The position numbers were made by a program, and so were the translations under genes. DNA of 22,349 nucleotides from an uncultured Collinsella sp. Its GTDB lineage: Bacteria; Actinomycetota; Coriobacteriia; Coriobacteriales; Coriobacteriaceae. Below the pieces are notes generated by a model. It had not been told where the DNA came from, made no database searches, and saw only the letters and a program-made list of their open reading frames with translations. Below are positions 7,192 through 13,246 of this stretch, in pieces (the first letter of the stretch is position 1; each line of letters opens with the position of its first letter). The stretch is taken from the NCBI GenBank assembly GCA_902464485.1, contig CABQJJ010000024.1, positions 1-22,349 on the forward strand, written 5' to 3'.

Positions 7192-7364
7192 AACAACGGG
7201 ACACTCGATGTGAGCCACCAACAGCGAGCGAGCCGCATTCGCGCCAAGGTGACGTGAAATGAGAGGGCGTCGACCTTCTGGTCGCGCCCTCGAAATTGAA
7301 CGTCAGATTGGCGTAAATGCGGCTCGCGCAGCGTCAAGTGGGCCATCGTTCGTTAGAACGACGG
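7192..7364 (-). repeat. ~175-bp modular palindromic repeat, copy 2 (inverted)
   Basis: Read on the minus strand it follows copy 1 closely: hairpin at 7364-7343, CGCTGCGCGAGC at 7333-7322, and a long palindrome whose outer arms are 7308-7323 and 7232-7247 (14 of 16 pairs). The same CTCGCTCGCTGTTGGTG tail follows. It sits directly after glmS, just as copy 1 sits directly after the nitroreductase gene. Its far end abuts the broken gntR gene. Confidence 0.85.
7343..7364 (-). terminator. Hairpin after glmS (likely terminator)
   Basis: On the minus strand, CCGTCGTTC-TAAC-GAACGATGG is a 9-bp stem with one G-U pair. It starts 8 bases after the glmS stop and has no T-tract. It has the same loop and inner stem as the hairpin at 3394-3417. 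Confidence 0.5.
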
Positions 7365-7372
7365 AACATCCA

Positions 7373-9220
7373 CTATTCTACCGTGACGCTCTTGGCCAGG
7401 TTACGGGGCTGGTCGACGTCGCAGCCGCGCAGGATGGCGACCTCGCGGGCGAGCAGCTGCAGAGGAACGCTCGCCGTGATGGGGCTGAACACGTCGCGGA
7501 CTGCCGGCACGCGGACGATGCAGTCGGCGATCTTGTTGATCTCCTCGTCGCCCTCGGTGGCAACGACGATGACCTTGGCGCCGCGTGCCTTGCACTCCAT
7601 AAGGTTCGACACGGTCTTGTCGTAGGTGGCACTCTTGGTGGCCACAGCGATGACAGGGAAGCCCGGGTCGATCAGGGCAATGGGGCCGTGCTTCATCTCA
7701 CCGGCGGCGTAGGCCTCGGCGTGCAGGTAGCTGACCTCCTTGAGCTTGAGCGCACCCTCGTAGGAAATAGCGGCACCCATGCCGCGACCCACGAACAGCG
7801 CGGACTGCGCGTCCTTGCACAGCAGGGCGGCCTCATGCACGGCCTCGGTTTGGGTATCCAAAATCCACTGGATCTGCTCGGCCGTATCGGAAAGCTCGCG
7901 GAACAGCATGCGCGCCTGCTTGGTGGTCAAGCGGTACTTGACCTGCGCCAGCAGCAGGGCCAAAAGCGTAAGGCTCACGACCTGGCCGATGAAGCTCTTG
8001 GTCGAGGCGACCGCGATCTCCTTGTTGGCCTTGGTGTAGATGACGCCGTCGCTCTCACGCGCCACGGGGCTGCCCACCACGTTGGTGATGCCGAAGACCT
8101 TGGCGCCCTTGATGCGCGCGTCGCGAATGGCGGCAAGGGTGTCGGCCGTCTCGCCCGACTGGGACACGGCAACGACAAGCGTCGTCGGCGTAATGATGGG
8201 ATTGCGATAGCGGAACTCGCTGGCCGCCTCAACCTCGGTGGGGATGCGAGCCCAGCCCTCAATGAGATTCTTGGCAATGAGGCCGGCATGGTAGCTGGTG
8301 CCGCAAGCGATCACGTAGACGCGATCGATGTCGTTGAGCTCCTCGAGCGAAAGGCCCAACTCGTCGATGTCGAGCTCGCCGGCCGGCGTCATACGACCGA
8401 CCAGCGTGTCGCGCACGACGCGCGGCTGCTCGTGGATTTCCTTGAGCATAAAGTCGGGATAACCGCCCTTTTCGGCCATGTCCAGGTCCCAGTCGATGTG
8501 GGTGACCTTGGGCTCGATCACGTTGCCGGCCTCGTCGGTGTACTCGACGCCTGCGGGCGTGAGCTTGGCAAACTGACCGTCCTCGAGCACCACGACATCG
8601 CGGGTGGCGTCGATGAGCGCGATGACGTCGGAGGCGACATAGGAGCCGGTTTCGCCCACGCCGACTACGATCGGGGAATCCTTGCGGGCTACGGCGATCA
8701 CGCCGGGCTCGTCAGCGCACACGGCGGCCAGACCATAGGCACCGACCACGTGGGTGCAAGCCTCGCGCACGGAGGCCATCAGGTCGTGCGTCTCGGCATA
8801 GGCCTCTTCGATCAGATGCGCGAAGACCTCGGTATCGGTCTCGCTCTTAAAGTGGTGGCCGCGGCCCTCCAGCTCTTCGCGCAGCTCGGCGAAGTTCTCG
8901 ATGATGCCGTTGTGGACGATGGCGATACGACCGTCGCAGCTGGTATGGGGATGAGCGTTAACGACGGAGGGCTTGCCGTGGGTGGCCCAACGGGTGTGGC
9001 CGATACCGCAGGTAGCGTCGCTGTCGATGTTGGAAAGCTCGCTCTCCAAGCCCGCGACCTTGCCCACGCGGCGGATGACATCGAGGTGCGCCGCGGCGCC
9101 CTCGCCCACCTCGAGCGCGACGCCCGAGGAGTCATACCCGCGATACTCCATACGCTTGAGGCCCGTGACCAGGATGTTCTTTGCAATATCAGAGCCGGTG
9201 TAGCCGACGATTCCGCACAT
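7373..9220 (-). CDS. glmS: Glutamine--fructose-6-phosphate aminotransferase (isomerizing)
   Basis: This 615-residue protein has full family length. It converts fructose 6-phosphate and glutamine to glucosamine 6-phosphate, the first step towards UDP-GlcNAc and peptidoglycan, in the cytoplasm. It begins MCGIVGYTG, with Cys2 as the glutaminase nucleophile after Met removal, followed by the class II glutaminase segment RRMEYRGYDSSG-like KRMEYRGYDSSGVA. Two SIS sugar-isomerase domains follow, with IACGTSYHAG, AVSQSGETADT and VGRGMGAAISYEGALKLKE. It ends PRNLAKSVTVE, the conserved C-terminal loop. GAAGGGA lies upstream of the ATG. It is a single gene bounded by the repeat hairpin downstream and a GntR-type palindrome upstream. 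I saw no glmS ribozyme signature in the leader. Confidence 0.97.
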   Translation of the reverse strand: MCGIVGYTGSDIAKNILVTGLKRMEYRGYDSSGVALEVGEGAAAHLDVIRRVGKVAGLESELSNIDSDATCGIGHTRWATHGKPSVVNAHPHTSCDGRIAIVHNGIIENFAELREELEGRGHHFKSETDTEVFAHLIEEAYAETHDLMASVREACTHVVGAYGLAAVCADEPGVIAVARKDSPIVVGVGETGSYVASDVIALIDATRDVVVLEDGQFAKLTPAGVEYTDEAGNVIEPKVTHIDWDLDMAEKGGYPDFMLKEIHEQPRVVRDTLVGRMTPAGELDIDELGLSLEELNDIDRVYVIACGTSYHAGLIAKNLIEGWARIPTEVEAASEFRYRNPIITPTTLVVAVSQSGETADTLAAIRDARIKGAKVFGITNVVGSPVARESDGVIYTKANKEIAVASTKSFIGQVVSLTLLALLLAQVKYRLTTKQARMLFRELSDTAEQIQWILDTQTEAVHEAALLCKDAQSALFVGRGMGAAISYEGALKLKEVSYLHAEAYAAGEMKHGPIALIDPGFPVIAVATKSATYDKTVSNLMECKARGAKVIVVATEGDEEINKIADCIVRVPAVRDVFSPITASVPLQLLAREVAILRGCDVDQPRNLAKSVTVE

Positions 9221-9321
9221 AGGATAAATCCCTTCGTTCGCGTGACTGCAAGACGTCCACGCACAGGGGGCGCTGAGACGTATAACGTTCGAGTATTGTA
9301 CTCACGCAAACGCAAGCTGAT

Positions 9322-9354
9322 ATACCAGAAGTGGTATCTCAACTTAGATACCAC
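9322..9354. promoter_or_regulatory. GntR-type operator candidate upstream of glmS
   Basis: GTGGTATCT-N6-AGATACCAC (9331-9339 and 9346-9354) is a perfect 9-bp inverted repeat. A third half-site (ATACCA at 9322-9327) forms another palindrome with TGGTAT at 9332-9337. The half-site TGGTAT resembles operators of the GntR/HutC family (NagR, DasR type) that control amino-sugar genes. It lies about 100-130 bp upstream of the glmS start; the assignment is inferred. Confidence 0.5.
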
Positions 9355-9373
9355 CCGATGCACACACGTCCAG

Positions 9374-9426
9374 CCGGTCCAAACCACCACAATGGGGACA
9401 GGCACCTTTGTGGTGGTTTGGACCGG
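9374..9426. repeat. Type A hairpin, copy 1
   Basis: Perfect 19-bp arms (9374-9392 and 9408-9426, core AAACCACCACAA) enclose a 15-nt loop containing GGGGACAGGCACC. That loop is the reverse complement of the loop region in the second type A hairpin at 9609-9649. Confidence 0.85.
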
Positions 9427-9451
9427 GGCGGCGCTCTGTCCCAGCGAAAGA

Positions 9452-9506
9452 TCTCGATCTGTAACATCTGGGGCTCCGGAAGCCGGCTTAGTGTTACAGA
9501 TCGAGA
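9452..9506. repeat. Type B hairpin, copy 1
   Basis: TCTCGATCTGTAACA at 9452-9466 pairs with its exact complement at 9492-9506 (15 bp) around a 25-nt loop. The loop has a small GGCT/AGCC inner stem. Confidence 0.85.
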
Positions 9507-9530
9507 CATTACAGTTCGGCCCCTGCACTA

Positions 9531-9589
9531 TGTCTCGATCTGTAACAGGCAGAGCCGGTTTTGCCGTCCAGGTGTTACAGATCGAGACA
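9531..9589. repeat. Type B hairpin, copy 2
   Basis: The arm TGTCTCGATCTGTAACA at 9531-9547 and its exact complement at 9573-9589 (17 bp) share their core with copy 1. The loop is also 25 nt but differs in sequence, with an inner GGCA/TGCC stem. Conserved arms with free loops fit a REP/BIME-like element. Confidence 0.85.
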
Positions 9590-9608
9590 ATTGAAGGCCC
9601 AGGCAGCT

Positions 9609-9649
9609 CAAACCACCACAAAGGTGCCTGTCCCCTTTGTGGTGGTTTG
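9609..9649. repeat. Type A hairpin, copy 2
   Basis: The arms CAAACCACCACAAAGG at 9609-9624 and their complement at 9634-9649 give 16 bp with a 9-nt loop. The core matches the type A copy at 9374-9426. The loop-proximal sequence GGTGCCTGTCCCC is inverted relative to that copy, so the two face each other across the type B pair. Confidence 0.85.
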
Positions 9650-9658
9650 GACTCCGGC

Positions 9659-9682
9659 GTTTGCCCAGATAAAACCTACCAA
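9659..9682 (-). repeat. Short dispersed element, third copy
   Basis: These 24 bases, read on the minus strand, match 22 of 24 bases of 13142-13165 and contain GGTTTTATCTGGGC. The site lies 20 bp upstream of the lacI-type -10 box. It is opposite in orientation to the copies at 12650 and 13126. Confidence 0.7.
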
Positions 9683-9700
9683 CACCCTGGGGGCGGGCGA

Positions 9701-9709
9701 TGCTACAAT
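9701..9709 (+). promoter_or_regulatory. Extended -10 promoter for the LacI gene at 9745
   Basis: TGCTACAAT (9701-9709) is a good extended -10 element, 35 bp before the ATG. No convincing -35 box is visible 17 bp upstream, which an extended -10 can tolerate. Confidence 0.5.
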
Positions 9710-9744
9710 CTGGCTTGTACTTGAAACGCATCAAAGGGGCCGCT

Positions 9745-10857
9745 ATGGCGAAGGTAAAAATCAGCGACGTCGCGCGCGAGGCCGGGGTTTCGTTGGGCAC
9801 GGTTTCCAACGCGCTCAACCATCCCGAAAAGCTGCGCCCCGAGACCCTCAAGCTCATCAACGAGACCATCAATCGCTTGGGCTACCTGCCCAACCAAAGC
9901 GCTCGCCAGCTGGCCGGCGGCACCACCAAGTCCTTTGGCCTGGTCCTCCCCCGTCTCGATCACGGCTTTTCGCTCCAGATTGCCAGCGGTGCCCACAACG
10001 AGGCACGCAAGCACGGCTATGACTTGCTCATCGCCAACGCCGATAACGACGGCATTCTCCAGGACCATTACCTGCGCTACTTTATGGGCACGCAGATGTC
10101 CGGCGTCATGGTTCAGCCCATGGCGTCCCCCGACTGGCACCCCGCTATGACCAAGATGCCCGTGCCGATTGTCCATCTGGACATCCACTGTTCCGAACCC
10201 GGTTATTACGTAGCCGCCGACAACGAGGCGCAGGGGCGCATTATCGCCGAGCTCGCCGTTGCCCGTGGCGCACGCCATATCACCGTTGTGGGCAGAGCGG
10301 CATTTATGCAGCTCACCCTGCGCGTACTTGGCATCCACAAGGCCCTCGCCCTGCATCCCGATATCAAAATTGAGGTCATCGACGCCGGCGAATGGAATAC
10401 CGCTGCCGACGGCTACGGCATCGGCGCCCAGATTGCCGAGCGCTCCGGCGACGAGCGCCCCGATTTTGTCATCGGCCTGACCGACGTACTGGCGTCGGGC
10501 GTTATCTCGGCGCTGATAGACAAAGGCATCTCCGTCCCCGAGCAGGTCCGCGTGGCCGGCTGCGACGGCAATCCGCTCGCCTGGAGCGGGTCGGTCCCAC
10601 TGACCACAGTAGCGCCTCCGGGCTACGAGATTGGCCGCAAGGGCGTTCAGTTGCTGATGGAGCAGATCGAGAACAAGCCCGCCGCCAAGACCAAACGCGT
10701 CCGCATCGGCTCCGCCGCGCGCACCGTCACCGCGGTCACGGCCACCGAGGACATCAACCGCCAAGAACTCGTGCGGCCGTTTCTGCTGGAACGCGCCAGC
10801 ACCCAGGCAAGCAACCACGCCGAAGCCACCGCCATCAACCTGGGCGCCTACCTTTAG
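9745..10857 (+). CDS. LacI-family transcriptional regulator
   Basis: This is a 370-residue protein. Residues 1-60 are the LacI DNA-binding head: KISDVAREAGVSLGTVSNAL, then NHPEKLRPETLKLINETI and the hinge region with NRLGYLPNQSARQLAG. A periplasmic-binding-protein-like effector domain follows (about 65-340), with the VRVAGCDGNPLA strand typical of the family. A ~30-residue C-terminal tail extends past the usual end. AAAGGGG at 9733-9739 sets the start at 9745. The effector is presumably a sugar or nucleoside. No transporter or catabolic operon adjoins, and the only neighbour, a HAD phosphatase, is convergent, so the target genes are not evident. It is not the obvious regulator of the PTS operon, which has its own LacI gene. 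Confidence 0.92.
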   Translation: MAKVKISDVAREAGVSLGTVSNALNHPEKLRPETLKLINETINRLGYLPNQSARQLAGGTTKSFGLVLPRLDHGFSLQIASGAHNEARKHGYDLLIANADNDGILQDHYLRYFMGTQMSGVMVQPMASPDWHPAMTKMPVPIVHLDIHCSEPGYYVAADNEAQGRIIAELAVARGARHITVVGRAAFMQLTLRVLGIHKALALHPDIKIEVIDAGEWNTAADGYGIGAQIAERSGDERPDFVIGLTDVLASGVISALIDKGISVPEQVRVAGCDGNPLAWSGSVPLTTVAPPGYEIGRKGVQLLMEQIENKPAAKTKRVRIGSAARTVTAVTATEDINRQELVRPFLLERASTQASNHAEATAINLGAYL

Positions 10858-11504
10858 CGCACGGCCTTGACCGCCGCCATCAGATCGAACAACGTATCGA
10901 GCACGGCCTCGCAGCCATCCACCACGTCCTGCGGCAGCGGCACGATATCGGGGACGGCGAAGACATGGCATCCGGCCGTGATGCCCGAGACGCAGCCGTT
11001 GCGCGAATCCTCGACCACGGCGCACTCCTCGGGGGCAAAGCCCGCACGCTCGCAGGCGAGCAGATACATCTCGGGGTCGGGCTTGCCGTGCACGACGTCC
11101 TCGCCACACGTTACCGTTTCAAACTTGTCAAAAAGACCGACCATCTTAAGGTTGCGCTCGGCCGTAACGAGGCGCGACGACGTCGCTAGGCCCACGTGAT
11201 AGCCCGCAGCTAGCAGCTCGTCTAGGCACTCGGCGGCGCCGGCCTTAAGTTCCAGTTCGGTCTTGACCATCTCGTCGCGAATCTCCTTGTGGCGACGATA
11301 GATCGCCTCGGTGGTTTCGTGGCTGCCATAATGCTTATCGAGGATGTCCATAACATCGGGCAGCGTGCGGCCGATAAACTGATGGATCAGCGCTTCATCA
11401 ATCGCGAGCCCCAGCTCAGCGGCGCCTGCCTTCCAGGCCTTAATCCCCAAACGCTCGGTATCGACCAGCGTTCCATCCATGTCAAAAATAACAGCCTTGA
11501 TCAT
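10854..11504 (-). CDS. HAD-superfamily hydrolase, beta-phosphoglucomutase-like
   Basis: This is a 216-residue cytoplasmic protein. HAD motif I is FDMDGTLVDTE (residues 7-17; nucleophile Asp8, acid/base Asp10). Motif II is LATSSR. The motif III lysine lies in HGKPDPEMY, and motif IV is VVEDSRNG. The helical cap between motifs I and II places it in subfamily I with beta-phosphoglucomutases and small sugar-phosphate phosphatases. GGGGGA precedes the ATG at 11504; a longer reading from 11591 lacks such support. Its TAA at 10856-10854 overlaps the TAG of the convergent lacI-type gene, so the two 3' ends share four bases. The substrate is unknown. Confidence 0.9.
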   Translation of the reverse strand: MIKAVIFDMDGTLVDTERLGIKAWKAGAAELGLAIDEALIHQFIGRTLPDVMDILDKHYGSHETTEAIYRRHKEIRDEMVKTELELKAGAAECLDELLAAGYHVGLATSSRLVTAERNLKMVGLFDKFETVTCGEDVVHGKPDPEMYLLACERAGFAPEECAVVEDSRNGCVSGITAGCHVFAVPDIVPLPQDVVDGCEAVLDTLFDLMAAVKAVR

Positions 11505-11564
11505 ATCGGTCCCCCATCGACTCTCGCTGTCGCGTTGCTGCAACTCTACCGCATTTGGCAACTT

Positions 11565-11581
11565 GTATATAACGTATATAC
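11565..11581. promoter_or_regulatory. AT-rich palindrome between the HAD gene and larE
   Basis: GTATATA-ACG-TATATAC is a perfect 7-bp inverted repeat in the 173-bp divergent gap, 61 bp from the HAD start and 97 bp from the larE start. It may be an operator for a GntR-like regulator or part of a -10 region. Confidence 0.4.
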
Positions 11582-11677
11582 CATATTGCACTTTCGTTAC
11601 ACAGATAGAAGTCTTATGGCAAGTAACGCATTAGGATTATAGTTTTCGATCGAGTACTCAACGATAAGGAACGTTTC

Positions 11678-12556
11678 ATGATTTTAGACACCACGGCACC
11701 CGCAGAGGAGCTTCAAGACAAGCTATCGGCGCTCGAGCAGCTGCTTTTGGCATACGGGCGCGTGGCTATCGGGTTTTCCGGCGGCGTTGACAGCAGCTTT
11801 TTGGCCGCCGTATGCGCCCGCGTCATGCCTACCAATACTCTTCTCGTCCATCTCACCACGCCGCTCATCGGCACGCCCGAGCAGGCTTCGTTTGAGCAGT
11901 CCGTTGATGGGCAGGCCAATGAGGGGCCGCATTTTAAGCTCCCCGTGCTCAATCTTTCGGTGGATCAGCTGCAGCTCCCCCAAGTAGCCTGCAACGATGC
12001 TAATCGCTGCTACCACTGCAAGCACGCCGGCTTTACCGCCATCGTCAACCACGCCAAGTCGCTCGGCTTTCCCACCGTCATCGATGGCAGCAATGCAAGC
12101 GATGACGGTGACTACCGCCCCGGCATGCGTGCGGCAGAAGAGCTCGGCGTACGCTCACCCCTTATGGAGGTCGGCTTTACCAAGGACGAAGAGCGCGAGC
12201 TGCTGCGCGCATGGGGCTATCCCGTTTGGAACCTGCCGGCGGGAGCATGTCTTGCCACCCGCGTCCCCACGGGCGAGGAGCTTACGCGCGAGAAGGTCGA
12301 TTTAATCCGCGCCTGCGAGGATTACCTGCACAATCTTGATCTGGCACAGGTACGCGCGCGCTTGATCGGCGGCTGCATGCATATCGAGGCCGCACCCGCA
12401 GATGTCGCCAAGATTGCTGCCCTCGGTGGCAACGCCGTCGATGCCGAGGGCAAAACCCCGCTGCCCGCCGTTATCGAGTCCGCGCTGCGCGAGCTGGGCT
12501 GCGACCATATCTCCCCCGAGGTCACCCCCTACATCCACGGCAACATGAACCTTTAG
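11678..12556 (+). CDS. larE: LarE-type ATP-dependent sacrificial sulfur transferase
   Basis: This is a 292-residue PP-loop protein. The pyrophosphatase motif is FSGGVDSS (residues 33-40). A conserved NRCYHCKH (Cys111, Cys114) and the LarE cysteine segment GACLATRVPTGE (Cys191, matching the cysteine that donates sulfur in Lactobacillus plantarum LarE) are all present. LarE adenylates and then thiolates the pyridinium dicarboxylate precursor of the nickel-pincer nucleotide, cofactor of lactate racemase and relatives. AAGGAACG precedes the ATG, and a strong hairpin follows the stop at once. No larB, larC or larA lies in the window, so it is an orphan here. Related PP-loop proteins can differ in substrate, but length and motifs fit LarE well. 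Confidence 0.9.
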   Translation: MILDTTAPAEELQDKLSALEQLLLAYGRVAIGFSGGVDSSFLAAVCARVMPTNTLLVHLTTPLIGTPEQASFEQSVDGQANEGPHFKLPVLNLSVDQLQLPQVACNDANRCYHCKHAGFTAIVNHAKSLGFPTVIDGSNASDDGDYRPGMRAAEELGVRSPLMEVGFTKDEERELLRAWGYPVWNLPAGACLATRVPTGEELTREKVDLIRACEDYLHNLDLAQVRARLIGGCMHIEAAPADVAKIAALGGNAVDAEGKTPLPAVIESALRELGCDHISPEVTPYIHGNMNL

Positions 12557-12557
12557 A

Positions 12558-12582
12558 TTACGCCGTTTTACAAACGGCGTAA
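12558..12582 (+). terminator. Hairpin after larE (likely terminator)
   Basis: TTACGCCGTTT-TAC-AAACGGCGTAA is a perfect 11-bp stem with a 3-nt loop, beginning 2 bases after the stop. No T-tract follows. CGCTGCGCGGGC follows at 12591-12602, 8 bases on, the same distance as in the copy at 3394. Confidence 0.6.
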
Positions 12583-12649
12583 CTGCTCGGCGCTGCGCGG
12601 GCTCCGGGCACATATGCTCAACCTGGACTGCGTTAACTGACCTGTCAAT

Positions 12650-12689
12650 AAGGGACAGGTTTGTTTTGGCAGGTTTTATCTTGGGAAAA
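12650..12689 (+). repeat. 40-bp direct repeat, left copy
   Basis: It matches 13126-13165 at 36 of 40 positions and shares the core TTTTGGCAGGTTTTATCT. The two copies bracket the 436-bp palindrome region. Confidence 0.85.
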
Positions 12690-12704
12690 TATCGCGAGGC
12701 AGTC

Positions 12705-12747
12705 GCCCCTCTAGCACCCATCAAACTTCGAGAGACGATAGAGGGGC
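12705..12747 (-). terminator. Hairpin after the winged-helix gene remnant
   Basis: GCCCCTCTA (12705-12713) and TAGAGGGGC (12739-12747) form a 9-bp stem with a 25-nt loop. On the minus strand it begins 13 bases after the stop of the remnant at 12761, so it may be that gene's old terminator. There is no T-tract. Confidence 0.4.
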
Positions 12748-12760
12748 AATTCGGCTGCAT

Positions 12761-12892
12761 CTACTTCTTCCGATAGCGGCGGTTGCGGCTCGTCGATGAA
12801 CCCATTACTTCGATGAGCCCTTTATCCGTCATTTTTGGCAGATGGTAGCTGACGGACGAATTTTGGCATTCCGTCTCTCTAAAACAAGGCGC
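12761..12892 (-). pseudogene. Remnant of a winged-helix DNA-binding protein (C-terminal 43 codons)
   Basis: The minus-strand frame from after a TAA at 12895-12893 to a TAG at 12763-12761 encodes 43 residues with no usable start. It includes ECQNSSVSYHLPKMTDKGLI and then EVMGSSTSRNRRYRKK. This reads as a recognition helix (NSSVSYHLPKM), a short link and a basic wing, the normal end of a winged-helix domain. The 5' end of the frame lies inside the 66-bp palindrome, where the gene appears cut or replaced. A hairpin follows the stop. Close relatives with the full gene would show whether the palindrome inserted into it. Confidence 0.6.
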
Positions 12893-12938
12893 TTATCTCT
12901 CTAACTTTAGAGAGATAAGCGCCTTGTTTTAGAGAGAC
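12873..12938. repeat. 66-bp near-perfect palindrome with four TTAGAGAGA sites
   Basis: Perfect 32-bp arms (12873-12904 and 12907-12938) are separated by 2 bases. Each arm carries two copies of the 10-mer NTCTCTCTAA, 22 bp apart, giving sites at 12873, 12895, 12907 and 12929 with spacings of 22, 12 and 22. The arm core AAAACAAGGCGCTTA separates the sites. Confidence 0.95.
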
Positions 12939-12939
12939 A

Positions 12940-13043
12940 TTAAGAGAGATGTATCGAATTCGCTGCTAGATTGCCTAATGCTATCTCTCTAACCAACCTT
13001 CTCTTTAGAGAGACATTTAGAGAGATGAGCGCGACCTCTCTAA
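12940..13043. repeat. Second cluster of TTAGAGAGA-type sites
   Basis: Further copies lie at 12983-12992, 13005-13014 and 13017-13026, repeating the 22 and 12 spacing of the palindrome. There is an imperfect copy at 12940-12950 and a partial one ending at 13043. Orientation is mixed. No coding frame of note overlaps them. Confidence 0.8.
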
Positions 13044-13125
13044 TCAAGGGCTCCACTCTTTAAGGTGCACACTTCCTAACCGTGCCCTAAGTTGCGGTGA
13101 AATAACTCACGATTAGCCTGCCAAA

Positions 13126-13165
13126 AAGGGATAGGTTTATTTTGGCAGGTTTTATCTGGGGAAAC
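13126..13165 (+). repeat. 40-bp direct repeat, right copy
   Basis: This is the partner of 12650-12689 (36 of 40 identical). CCTGCCAAAA just before it (13118-13126) can pair with TTTTGGCAGG within it, making a 10-bp stem that the left copy lacks. The left copy has an ACCTGTC/GACAGGT stem at the same place. Confidence 0.85.
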
Positions 13166-13172
13166 GCAAACA

Positions 13173-13207
13173 GGGCCGCGACACCTATATGGCGTCGCGG
13201 CCCTTTT
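13173..13207 (-). terminator. Terminator of the PTS/pentose-phosphate operon
   Basis: GGGCCGCGAC (13173-13182) and GTCGCGGCCC (13194-13203) form a stem that continues inward after one mismatch. It lies 43 bp after the EIIA stop. The T run (TTTT, 13204-13207) is on the plus-strand side, so it may also stop rightward transcription from the larE side. Confidence 0.7.
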
Positions 13208-13246
13208 CCTTGGAGAAGGATCGATTGATTGAACGGGATGACCGTT

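Noticed and set aside
9452..9589. attachment site or integron-like recombination site
   Set aside because: No integrase or cassette gene is nearby, and the paired arms are better explained as a repeated hairpin family.
7259..9724. 821-codon open frame on the plus strand opposite glmS
   Set aside because: It is antisense to the clearly conserved glmS gene and runs through the intergenic hairpins. Its composition is that of a reversed GC-rich gene, with no domain or ribosome-binding signal.
9703..11109. 468-codon minus-strand frame opposite the lacI-type gene
   Set aside because: It overlaps both the LacI and HAD genes, which have conserved motifs and ribosome-binding sites; this frame has neither.
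12873..13043. CRISPR array
   Set aside because: The repeats are only ~10 bp, occur in both orientations and have short uneven spacers. No cas gene is present.
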